From: Astropecten irregularis
Taxonomy: Eukaryota > Echinodermata > Asteroidea > Paxillosida > Astropectinidae
NCBI GenBank assembly: GCA_963971285.1
Contig: OZ020248.1
Coordinates: 25,533,764 to 25,597,763, forward strand
Length of the DNA: 64,000 nucleotides
Direction: 5' to 3'
Under the pieces are notes generated by a model. That model ran no database searches. It saw only the letters and a list, made by a program, of their open reading frames with translations, and had not been told where the DNA came from. The translations under genes and the position numbers were made by a program. The first letter of the stretch is position 1. Every line of letters starts with the position of its first letter. This document shows positions 23,734-35,049 of this stretch, in pieces.

Positions 23734-26231
23734 TGTGTGATTGATGGTAGATATACGTATGAAGCTTGTCTGTGATTGATGATAGATATACGTATGAGGC
23801 ATGTCTGTGATTGAAGATAGATATACGTATGAGCCCTGTCTGTGATTGATGGTAGATATACGTATGAGGCCTGTCTGTGATTGATGGTAGATATACGTAT
23901 GATGCCTGTTTGTGATTGATGGTAGCTATACGTATGCAACCTGTGTGTGATTGATTGTAGATATACGTATGAGGCTTGTCGGTGAATGATGGTAGCTATA
24001 CGTATGAAGCTTGTCTGTGATTGATGGTAGATATACGTATGAAGCTTGTCTGTGATTGATGGTAGATATACGTATGAGGCCTGTCCGTGATTGATGGTAG
24101 ATATACGTATGAGGCCTGTCTGTGATTGATGGTAGATATACGTATGAGTTCTGTATGTGATTGATGGTAGATATACGTATGAGGCCTGTCCGTGATTGAT
24201 GGTAGCTATACGTATCCAGCCTGTGTGTGATTGATGGTAGATATACGTACGAAGCTTGAGTGTGATTGATGGTAGCTATACGTATGAGGCATGTCTGTGA
24301 TTGATGGTAGCTACACGTTTGAGGCCTGTCTGTGATTGATGGTAGATATACGTATGAAGCTTGTCTGTGATTGATGGTAGCTATACGTATGAGGCCTGTC
24401 TGTGATTGATGGTAGATATACGTATGAAGCTTGTCTGTGATTGATGATAGATATACGTATGAGGCCTGTCTGTGATTGATGGTAGATATACGTATGAAGC
24501 ATGTCTGTGATTGATGGTAGCTATACGTATGAGGCCTGTCTGTGATTGATGGTAGCTATACGTATGAGGCATGTCTGTGATTGATGGTAGCTATGAGGCC
24601 TGTCTGTGATTGATGGTAGATATACGTATGAAGCTTGTCTGTGATTGATGATAGATATACGTATGAGGCATGTCTGTGATTGATGATAGATATACGTATG
24701 AGGCTTGTCTGTTATTGATGGTAGATATACGTATGAAGCTTGTCTGTGATTGATGGTAGATATACGTATGCAGCCTGTCTGTGATTGATGGTAGATATAC
24801 GTATGAGTTCTGTCTGTGATTGATGGTAGATATACGTATGAAGCTTGTCTGTGATTGATGGTAGATATACGTATGAGGCCTGTCCGTGATTGATGGTAGA
24901 TATACGTATGAGGCCTGTCTGTGATTGATGGTAGATATACGTATGCAGCCTGTCTGTGATTGATGGTAGCTGTACACATGAAGCCTGTTTGTGATTGATG
25001 GTAGATATACGTATGAGGCCTGTCTGTGATTGATGGTAGCTATACGTATGCAGCCTGTCTTTGATTGATGGTAGACATACGTATCCAGCCTGTGTGTGTG
25101 ATTGATGGTAGATATACGTATGAGTTCTGTCTGTGATTGATGGTAGATATACGTATGAAGCTTGTCTGTGATTGATGGTAGATATACGTATGAAGCTTGT
25201 CTGTGATTGATGGTAGATATACGTATGAGGCCTGTCAGTGATTGATGGTAGATATACGTATCCAGCCTGTGTGTGATTGATGGTAGATATACGTATGAAG
25301 CTTGAGTGTGATTGATGGTAGCTCTACGTATGAGGCATGTCTGTGATTGATGGTAGCTATACGTATGAGGCCTGTCTGTGATTGATGGTAGATATACGTA
25401 TGAAGCTTGTCTGTGATTGATGGTAGATATACGTATGAAGCTTGAGTGTGATTGATGGTAGCTATACGTATGAGGCATGTCTGTGATTGATGGTAGCTAT
25501 ACGTATGAGGCCTGTCTGTGATTGATGGTAGCTATACGTATGAGGCCTGTCTGTGATTGATGATAGATATACGTATGAGGCCTGTCTGTGATTGATGGTA
25601 GATATACGTATGAGGCATGTCTGTGATTGATGGTAGCTATACGTATGAGGCCTGTCTGTGATTGATGGTAGCTATACGTATGAGGCATGTCTGTGATTGA
25701 TGGTAGCTATGAGGCCTGTCTGTGATTGATGGTAGATATACGTATGAAGCTTGTCTGTGATTGATGATAGATATACGTATGAGGCATGTCTGTGATTGAA
25801 GATAGATATACGTATGAGGCATGTCTTTGATTGATGATAGATATACGTATGAGGCTTGTTTGTTATTGATGGTAGATATACCTATGGAGCTTGTCTGTGA
25901 TTGATGGTAGATATACGTATGCAGCCTGTCTGTGATTGATGGTAGATATACGTATGAGTTCTGTCTGTGATTGATGGTAGATATACGTATGAAGCTTGTC
26001 TGTGATTGATGGTAGATATACGTATGAAGCTTGTCAGTGATTGATGGTAGATATACGTATGAGGCCTGTCCGTGATTGATGGTAGATATACGTATGAGGC
26101 CTGTCTGTGATTGATGGTAGATATACGTATGAGTTCTGTCTGTGATTGATGGTAGATATACGTATGAGGCCTGTCTGTGATTGATGGTAGCAATACGTAT
26201 GCAGCCTGTGTGTGATTGATGGTAGCTATAC
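23734..26231. repeat. 35-bp satellite block D
   Basis: About 71 units. It is 140 bp (four units) longer than block C, with an extra partial repeat near 25380-25520. Confidence 0.9.
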
Positions 26232-26563
26232 GGCAAGCCCTTGCCGTTTTTGCCTATTTTGGCAAAAAAATGACTTTTTCTAAAACTGTTCCAGAGGGTC
26301 CTAATGGATGTCTACAAGTGAAAGAAGCAACTTTCAAGCATGAAAACAGCAATATTGGTATCTTAGAAGGCAATAGAAATGATTTCAGAAAATATCAAAA
26401 AAAGGCCAAAATTGGCAAAAACGGCAAGGGGTACCCCTTGCCGTTTTTGCCAATATTGGCCCAAAAATGACTTTTTCTAAAATTGATCCAGAAGGTCCTT
26501 ATTGATGTCTACAAGTAAAGGAAAAATTTTCAAGCATAAAAAATGCAATATTACCCCTTGCCG
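26232..26563. repeat. Palindromic spacer D/E (332 bp)
   Basis: One base longer than spacers B/C and C/D, with the same two half-palindrome borders. Confidence 0.9.
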
Positions 26564-27113
26564 TGTGTGATTGATGGTAGATATACGTATGAAGCTTGTC
26601 TGTGATTGATGATAGATATACGTATGAGGCATGTCTGTGATTGAAGATAGATATACGTATGAGGCATGTCTGTGATTGATGATAGATATACGTATGAGGC
26701 TTGTCTGTTATTGATGGTAGATATACGTATGAAGCTTGTCTGTGATTGATGGTAGATATACGTATGCAGCCTGTCTGTGATTGATGGTAGACATACGTAT
26801 CCAGCCTGTGTGTGTGATTGATGGTAGATATACGTATGAGTTCTGTCTGTGATTGATGGTAGATATACGTATGAAGCTTGTCTGTGATTGATGGTAGATA
26901 TACGTATGAAGCTTGTCTGTGATTGATGGTAGATATACGTATGAGGCCTGTCCGTGATTGATGGTAGATATACGGATGAGGCCTGTCTGTGATTGATGGT
27001 AGATATACGTATGAGTTCTGTCTGTGATTGATGGTAGATATACGTATGAGGCCTGTCTGTGATTGATGGTAGCAATACGTATGCAGCCTGTGTGTTATTG
27101 ATGGTAGCTATAC
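26564..27113. repeat. 35-bp satellite block E
   Basis: About 16 units. Near-end units TGTGTTATTGATGG and TATACGGATGAGG are shared only with block H. Confidence 0.88.
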
Positions 27114-27847
27114 GGCAAGCCCTTGCCGTTTTTGCCTATTTTGGCAAAAAAATGACTTTTTCTAAAACTGTTCCAGAGGGTCCTAATGGATTTCTACAAG
27201 TGAAAGAAGCAACTTTCAAGCATGAAAACAGCAATATTGGTATCTTAGAAGGCAATAGAAATGATTTCAGAAAATATCAAAAAAAGGCCAAAATCGGCAA
27301 AAACGGCAAGGGGTACCCCTTGCCGTTTTTGCCAATTTTGGCCAAAAAATGACTTTTTCTAAAATTGTTCCAGAAGGTCCTAATGGATGTCTACAAGTGA
27401 AAGAAGCAACTTTCATGCATAAAAACAGCAATATTGGTGTCTTAGAAGGCAATAGAAATGATTTCAGAAAACATAAAAAAAAGGCCAAAATCGGCAAAAA
27501 CGGCAAGGGGAACCCCTTTCCGTTTTTGCCAATATTGGCCAAAAAATGACTTTTCTAAAATTGAGCCAGAAGGTCCTTATTGATGTTTACAAGTAAAGGA
27601 ACAACTTTCAAGCATAAAAACAGCAATATTGGTGTCTAAGAAGGCACAAGAAATGATTTCAGAAAATATCAAAAAAAGGCCAAAATCGGCAAAAATCGGC
27701 AAAAACGGCAAGGGGTACCCCTTGCCGTTTTTGCCAATATTGGCCAAAAAATTAATTTTTCTAAAATTGAGCCAGAAGGTCCTTATTGATGTCTACAAGT
27801 AAAGGAACAACTTTCAAGCATAAAAACTGCAATATTACCCCTTGCCG
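27114..27847. repeat. Palindromic spacer E/F (734 bp, two extra modules)
   Basis: Three palindromes, near 27320, 27510 and 27718. One has decayed to GGGGAACCCCTTTCCG. The length is 331 plus about two modules. Confidence 0.9.
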
Positions 27848-28502
27848 TGTGTAATTGATGGTAGCTGTACACATGAAGCCTGTTTGTGATTGATGGTAGC
27901 TATACGTATGCAGCCTGTCTGTGATTGATGGTAGATATACGTATGAGGCCTGTCTGTGATTGATGATAGATATACGTATGAGGCCTGTCTGTGATTGATG
28001 GTAGATATACGTATGAGGCCTGTCTGTGATTGATGGTAGCTATACGTATCCAGCCTGTGTGTGATTGATGGTAGATATACGTATGAAGCCTGTTTGTGAT
28101 TGATGGTAGATATACGTATGAGGCCTGTCTGTGATTGATGGTAGATATACGTATGAAGCTTGTCTGTGATTGATGGTAGATATACGTATGCAGCCTGTCT
28201 GTGATTGATGGTAGATATATACGTATGAGTTCTGTCTGTGATTGATGGTAGATATACGTATGAAGCTTGTCTGTGATTGATGGTAGATATACGTATGAAG
28301 CTTGTCTGTGATTGATGGTAGATATACGTATGAGGCCTGTCCGTGATTGATGGTAGATTTACGTATGAGGCCTGTCTGTGATTGATGGTAGATATACGTA
28401 TGAGTTCTGTCTGTGATTGATGGTAGATATACGTATGAGGCCTGTCTGTGATTGATGGTAGTAATACGTATGCAGCCTGTGTGTGATTGATGGTAGCTAT
28501 AC
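27848..28502. repeat. 35-bp satellite block F
   Basis: About 19 units. The first unit is the GTACACATGAAGCC end type; one unit has a 2-bp TA insertion near 28217. Confidence 0.88.
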
Positions 28503-28834
28503 GGCAAGCCCTTGCCGTTTTTGCCTATTTTGGCAAAAAAATGACTTTTTCTAAAACTGTTCCAGAGGGTCCTAATGGATGTCTACAAGTGAAAGAAGCA
28601 ACTTTCAAGCATGAAAACAGCAATATTGGTATCTTAGAAGGCAATAGAAATGATTTCAGAAAATATCAAAAAAAGGCCAAAATTGGCAAAAACGGCAAGG
28701 GGTACCCCTTGCCGTTTTTGCCAATATTGGCCCAAAAATGACTTTTTCTAAAATTGATCCAGAAGGTCCTTATTGATGTCTACAAGTAAAGGAAAAATTT
28801 TCAAGCATAAAAACTGCAATATTACCCCTTGCCG
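28503..28834. repeat. Palindromic spacer F/G (332 bp)
   Basis: Standard spacer with one palindrome (centre near 28709) and both half-palindrome borders. Confidence 0.9.
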
Positions 28835-30330
28835 TGTGTGATTGATGGTAGATATACGTATGAAGCTTGTCTGTGATTGATGATAGATATACGTATGAGG
28901 CATGTCTGTGATTGAAGATAGATATACGTATGAGGCATGTCTGTGATTGATGATAGATATACGTATGAGGCTTGTCTGTTATTGATGGTAGATATACGTA
29001 TGAAGCTTGTCTGTGATTGATGGTAGATATACGTATGCAGCCTGTCTGTGATTGATGGTAGACATACGTATCCAGCCTGTGTGTGTGATTGATGGTAGAT
29101 ATACGTATGAGTTCTGTCTGTGATTGATGGTAGATATACGTATGAAGCTTGTCTGTGATTGATGGTAGATATACGTATGCAGCCTGTCTGTGATTGATGG
29201 TAGACATACGTATCCAGCCTGTGTGTGTGATTGATGGTAGATATACGTATGAGTTCTGTCTGTGATTGATGGTAGATATACGTATGAAGCTTGTCTGTGA
29301 TTGATGGTAGATATACGTATGAAGCTTGTCTGTGATTGATGGTAGATATACGTATGAGGCCTGTCAGTGATTGATGGTAGATATACGTATGAGGCCTGTC
29401 TGTGATTGATGGTAGATATACGTATGAGTTCTGTATGTGATTGATGGTAGATATACGTATGAGGCCTGTCCGTGATTGATAGTAGCTATACGTATCCAGC
29501 CTGTGTGTGATTGATGGTAGATATACGTATGAAGCTTGAGTGTGATTGATGGTAGCTATTCGTATGAGGCATGTCTGTGATTGATGGTAGCTTTACGTAT
29601 GAGGCCTGTCTGTGATTGATGGTAGATATACGTATGAAGCTTGTCTGTGATTGATGATAGATATACGTATGAGGCCTGTCTGTGATTTATGGTAGATATA
29701 CGTATGAGGCATGTCTGTGATTGATGGTAGCTATACGTATGAGGCCTGTCTGTGATTGATGGTAGCTATACGTATGAGGCATGTCTGTGATTGATGGTAG
29801 CTATGAGGCCTGTCTGTGATTGATGGTAGATATACGTATGAAGCTTGTCTGTGATTGATGATAGATATACGTATGAGGCATGTCTGTGATTGAAGATAGA
29901 TATACGTATGAGGCATGTCTGTGATTGATGATAGATATACGTATGAGGCTAATTGTCTGTTATTGATGGTAGATATACGTATGAAGCTTGTCTGTGATTG
30001 ATGGTAGATATACGTATGCAGCCTGTCTGTGATTGATGGTAGATATACGTATGAGTTCTGTCTGTGATTGATGGTAGATATACGTATGAAGCTTGTCTGT
30101 GATTGATGGTAGATATACGTATGAAGCTTGTCTGTGATTGATGGTAGATATATACGTATGAGGCCTGTCCGTGATTGATGGTAGATATACGTATGAGGCC
30201 TGTCTGTGATTGATGGTAGATATACGTATGAGTTCTGTCTGTGATTGATGGTAGATATACGTATGAGGCCTGTCTGTGATTGATGGTAGCAATACGTATG
30301 CAGCCTGTGTGTGATTGATGGTAGCTATAC
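28835..30330. repeat. 35-bp satellite block G
   Basis: About 43 units, with a local duplication of the TCCAGCCTGTGTGTGTG unit near 29070 and 29215. Confidence 0.88.
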
Positions 30331-30661
30331 GGCAAGGCCTTGCCGTTTTTGCCAATTTTGGCAAAAAAATACTTTTTCTAAAACTGTTCAAGAGGGTCCT
30401 AATGGATGTCTACAAGTGGAAGAAGCAACTTTCAAGCATAAAAACAGCAATATTGGTATCTTAGAAGGCAATAGAAATGATTTCAGAAAATATCCAAAAT
30501 AGGCCAAAATCGGCAAAAACGGCAAGGGGTACCCCTTGCCGTTTTTGCCAATATTGGCCCAAAAATGACTTTTTCTAAAATTGAGCCAGAAGGTCCTTAT
30601 TGATGTCTACAAGTAAAGGAACAACTTTCAAGCATAAAAACTGCAATATTACCCCTTGCCG
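30331..30661. repeat. Palindromic spacer G/H (331 bp)
   Basis: The left border is the intact short palindrome GGCAAGGCCTTGCC; the GGTACC palindrome is centred near 30530. Confidence 0.9.
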
Positions 30662-31176
30662 TGTGTAATTGATGGTAGCTGTACACATGAAGCCTGTTTG
30701 TGATTGATGGTAGCTATACGTATGCAGCCTGTCTGTGATTGATGGTAGATATACGTATGAGGCCTGTCTGTGATTGATGGTAGATATACGTATGAGGCCT
30801 GTCTGTGATTGATGGTAGCTATACGTATCCAGCCTGTGTGTGATTGATGGTAGACATACGTATCCAGCCTGTGTGTGTGATTGATGGTAGATATACGTAT
30901 GAGTTCTGTCTGTGATTGATGGTAGATATACGTATGAAGCTTGTCTGTGATTGATGGTAGATATACGTATGAAGCTTGTCTGTGATTGATGGTAGATATA
31001 CGTATGAGGCCTGTCCGTGATTGATGGTAGATATACGGATGAGGCCTGTCTGTGATTGATGGTAGATATACGTATGAGTTCTGTCTGTGATTGATGGTAG
31101 ATATACGTATGAGGCCTGTCTGTGATTGATGGTAGCAATACGTATGCAGCCTGTGTGTTATTGATGGTAGCTATAC
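30662..31176. repeat. 35-bp satellite block H
   Basis: About 15 units. It starts with the end-type unit and is closed by the TGTGTTATTGATGG variant, as in block E. Confidence 0.88.
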
Positions 31177-32296
31177 GGCAAGCCCTTGCCGTTTTTGCCT
31201 ATTTTGGCAAAAAAATGACTTTTTCTAAAACTGTTCCAGAGGGTCCTAATGGATTTCTACAAGTGAAAGAAGCAACTTTCAAGCATGAAAACAGCAATAT
31301 TGGTATCTTAGAAGGCAATAGAAATGATTTCACAAAATATCAAAAAAAGGCCAAAATCGGCAAAAACGGCAAGGGGTACCCCTTGCCGTTTTTGCCAATT
31401 TTGGCCAAAAAATGACTTTTTCTAAAATTGTTCCAGAAGGTCCTAATGGATGTCTACAAGTGAAAGAAGCAACTTTCAAGCATGAAAACAGCTATATTGG
31501 TGTCTTAGAAGGCAATCGAAATGATTTCAGAAAATATCAAAAAAAGGCCAAAATCGGCAAAAACGGCAAGGGGTACCCCTTGCCGTTTTTGCCCATTTTG
31601 GCCAAAAAATGACTTTTTCTTAAATTGTTCCAGAAGGTCCTAATGGATGTCTACAAGTGAAAGAAGCAACTTTCAAGCATAAAAACAGCAATATTGGTGT
31701 CTTAGAAGGCAATAGAAATGATTTCAGAAAATATCAAAAAAAGGCCAAAATCGGCAAAAACGGCAAGGGGAACCCCTTTGCCGTTTTTGCCAATATAGGC
31801 CAAAAAATGACTTTTTCTAAAATTGAGCCAGAAGGTCCTTATTGATGTCTACAAGTAAAGGAACAACTTTCAAGCATAAAAACAGCAATATTGGTATCTT
31901 AGAAGGCAATAGAAATGATTTCAGAAAATATCAAAAAAAGGCCAAAATCGGCAAAAACGGCAAGGGGTACCCCTTGCCGTTTTTGCCAATTTTGGCCAAA
32001 AAATGACTTTTTCTAAAATTGTTCCAGAAGGTCCTTATGGATGTCTACAAGTGAAAGAAGCAACTTTCAAGCATAAAAACAGCAATATTGGTGTCTTAGA
32101 AGGCAATAGAAATGATTTCAGAAAATATCAAAAAAAGGCCAAAATCGGCAAAAACGGCAAGGGGAACCCCTTGCCGTTCTTGCCAATATATGCCAAAAAA
32201 TGACTTTTTCTAAAATTGAGCCAGAAGGTCCTTATTGATGTCTACAAGTAAAGGAACAACTTTCAAGCATAAAAACTGCAATATTACCCCTTGCCG
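31177..32296. repeat. Palindromic spacer H/I (1120 bp, four extra modules)
   Basis: Five tandem modules with palindromes near 31380, 31580, 31775, 31968 and 32165. Two of these have GGGGAACCCC at the centre, which breaks perfect symmetry. Confidence 0.9.
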
Positions 32297-32957
32297 TGTG
32301 TAATTGATTGTAGCTGTGCACATGAAGCCTGTTTGTGATTGATGGTAGCTATACGTATGCAGCCTGTCTGTGATTGATGGTAGATATACGTATGAGGCCT
32401 GTCTGTGATTGATGATAGATATATACGTATGAGGCCTGTCTGTGATTGATGGTAGATATACGTATGAGCCCTGTCTGTGATTGATGATAGATATACGTAT
32501 GAGGCCTGTTTGTGATTGATGGTAGATATACGTATGAGGCCTGTTTGTGATTGATGGTAGATATACGTATGAGGCCTGTTTGTGATTGATGGTAGCAAAA
32601 CGTATGCAGCCTGTGTGTGATTGATGGTAGATATACGTATGAGGCCTGTTTGTGATTGATGATAGATAGGCCTATACGCATGAGACCTGTTTGTGATTGA
32701 TGATAGATATACGCATGAGACCTGTCTGTGATTAATGATAGATATACGTATGAGGCCTGTTTGTGATTGATGATAGATATACGTATGAGGCCTGTTTGTG
32801 ATTGATGGTAGATATACGTATGAGGCCTGTTTGTGATTGATGGTAGATATACGTATGAGGCCTGTTTGTGATTGATGATAGATATACGCATGAGGCCTGC
32901 TTGTGATTGATGGTACCAATACGTATGCAGCCTGTGTGTGATTGATGGTAGCTATAC
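32297..32957. repeat. 35-bp satellite block I
   Basis: About 19 units, richer than other blocks in GATGATAGATATACGCATG and TTTGTGATTGATG variants. One unit has an insertion GGCC near 32669. Confidence 0.88.
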
Positions 32958-33288
32958 GGCAAGGCCTTGCCGTTTTTGCCAATTTTGGCAAAAAAATACT
33001 TTTTCTAAAACTGTTCAAGAGGGTCCTAATGGATGTCTACAAGTGGAAGAAGCAACTTTCAAGCATAAAAACAGCAATATTGGTATCTTAGAAGGCAATA
33101 GAAATGATTTCAGAAAATATCCAAAATAGGCCAAAATCGGCAAAAACGGCAAGGGGTACCCCTTGCCGTTTTTGCCAATATTGGCCAAAAAATTACTTTT
33201 TCTAAAATTGAGCCAGAAGGTCCTTATTGATGTCTACAAGTAAAGGAACAACTTTCAAGCATAAAAACTGCAATATTACCCCTTGCCG
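32958..33288. repeat. Palindromic spacer I/J (331 bp)
   Basis: Near copy of spacer G/H, including AAAAAAATACTTTTTC and TGGAAGAAGCAAC variants. Confidence 0.9.
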
Positions 33289-33661
33289 TGTGTAATTGAT
33301 GGTAGCTGTACACATGAAGCCTGTTTGTGATTGATGGTAGCTATACGTATGCAGCCTGTCTGTGATTGATGGTAGATATACGTATGAGGCCTGTCTGTGA
33401 TTGATGGTAGATATACGTATGAGGCCTGTCTGTGATTGATGGTAGCTATACGTATCCAGCCTGTGTGTGATTGATGGTAGATATACGTATGAAGCCTGTT
33501 TGTGATTGATGGTAGATATACGTATGAGGCCTGTCTGTGATTGATGGTAGATATACGTATGAGGCCTGTCTGTGATTGATGGTAGATATACGTATGAGGC
33601 CTGCTTGTGATTGATGGTAGCAATACGTATGCAGCCTGTGTGTGATTGATGGTAGCTATAC
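33289..33661. repeat. 35-bp satellite block J
   Basis: About 10.5 units, starting with the end-type unit and closing TAGCTATAC. Confidence 0.88.
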
Positions 33662-34559
33662 GGCAAGGCCTTGCCGTTTTTGCCAATTTGGGCCAAAAAA
33701 TGACTTTTTCTAAAACTGTTCAAGAGGGTCCTAATGGATGTCTACAAGTGAAAGAAGCAACTTTCAAACATAAAAACAGCAATATTGGTATCTTAGAAGG
33801 CAATAGAAATGATTTCAGAAAATATTTAAAAAAAGGCCAAAATCGGCAAAAACGGCAAGGGGTACCCCTTGCCGTTTTTGCCAATTTTGGCCAAAAAATG
33901 ACTTTTTCTAAAATTGTTCCAGAAGGTCCCAATGGATGTCTACAAGTGAAAGAAACAACTTTCAAGCATAAAAACAGCAATATTGGTGTCTTAGAAGGCA
34001 ATAGAAATGATTTCAGAAAATATCCAAAATAGGCCAAAAACGGCAAGGGGTACCCCTTGCCGTTTTTGCAAATTTTGGCCAAAAAATAAATTTTTCTAAA
34101 ATTGTTCCAGAAGGTCCTAACGGATGTCTACAAGTGAAAGAAACAACTTTCAAGCATAAAAACAGCAATATTGGTGTCTTAGAAGGCAATAGAAATGATT
34201 TCAGAAAATATCCAAAATAGGCCAAAATCGGCAAAAACGGCAAGGGGTACCCCTTGCCGTTTTTGCAAATTTTGGCCAAAAAATTACTTTTTCTAAAATT
34301 GTTCCAGAAGGTCCTAATGGATGTCTACAAGTGAAAGAAAAAACTTTCAAGCATAAAAACAGCAATATTGGTGTCTTAGAAGGCAATAGAAATGATTTCA
34401 GAAAATATCAAAAATAGGCCAAAGTCGGCAAAAACGGCAAGGGGTACCCCTTGCCGTTTCTGCCAATTTTGGCAAAAAAGTGACTTTTTCTAAAATTGTT
34501 CCAGAAGGTCCTAATGGATGTCTACAAGTGTCTAAAAACAGCAATATTACCCCTTGCCG
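33662..34559. repeat. Palindromic spacer J/K (898 bp, three extra modules)
   Basis: Palindromes near 33870, 34057, 34250 and 34446. The last module is internally deleted before ATTACCCCTTGCCG. Confidence 0.9.
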
Positions 34560-34690
34560 TGTGTAATTGATGGTAGCTATACATATGAAGCCTGTTTTTG
34601 ATTGATGGTAACTATACGTATGAGGCCTGTCTGTGATTGATGGTAGCTTTATGTATAAAAGCCTGTCTGTGATTGATGGTAGCTGTACGT
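34560..34690. repeat. 35-bp satellite block K (array edge)
   Basis: Four degenerate units (CATATGAAGCC, TTTATGTATAAAAG). The array then stops without a closing half-palindrome and gives way to unrelated DNA. Confidence 0.85.
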
Positions 34691-34793
34691 ATTTGGTATT
34701 TCTTATCGACCAGAGTCACTGTAGGCGGCTTACACACATGTCAAGATTATGCTGCTGCTGCTTCTTTTGACAGAAATTACATAGAAGTAATAA

Positions 34794-35049
34794 TGGTAAT
34801 TGTTAAAAAGTGGTTCCTAAAGCTATACCAACAAACAGGTAAGAAAATTGTACTTTTTCACTGAAATATTGGAGAGGTTTCTTCAATCTGTAGGGTAAAA
34901 TACTCGGGAACATTTGCTGAAAGTCAAAAATATCGTTTGGGAGCAGAAGAGGCTATAAAAAGTTGCTTTCCTTTCCTATAACTTTATACATTCAGAAACC
35001 ACTTGTTCTTTCCTTTATAGTTTTAGGAACCACTTGTCAACAATTACCA
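34794..35049. mobile_element. Inverted-repeat MITE, GTGGTTCCTAAA family
   Basis: Termini TGGTAATTGTTAAAAAGTGG and TGGTAATTGTTGACAAGTGG (inverted) are both followed by TTCCTAAA-RCTATA. Similar GTAATA sequence flanks both sides. It lies just outside the satellite array. Confidence 0.75.

Larger units (their letters stand above)
17560..34690. repeat. Composite satellite/palindrome array
   Basis: Eleven blocks of a 35-bp satellite (core GATTGATGGTAGATATACG) alternate with palindromic spacer modules. The blocks total about 11.7 kb, roughly 334 units. Block starts lie directly after CCTTGCCG and block ends directly before GGCAAG, the two halves of the same palindrome. Spacers are 331-332 bp in six cases and longer by about two, three or four modules of about 198 bp in three others. 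The array sits between a gene ending at 15411 (+) and one ending at 37327 (-). No coding function is supported. Confidence 0.93.

Noticed and set aside
18551-33723. Long minus-strand ORFs (up to about 330 codons) in the satellite
   Set aside because: They are overlapping registers of one 35-bp repeat that happens to lack stops on this strand. No start context, domain or splice pattern supports translation.
20698-34032. Plus-strand ORFs of about 60-130 codons in the palindromic spacers (MTFSKIVPEGPNG type)
   Set aside because: They recur once per module, are open on both strands, and end inside the palindrome. This is repeat structure rather than a gene family.
17560-34690. CRISPR array
   Set aside because: The setting is an animal genome, units are contiguous without unique spacers, and there are no cas genes.
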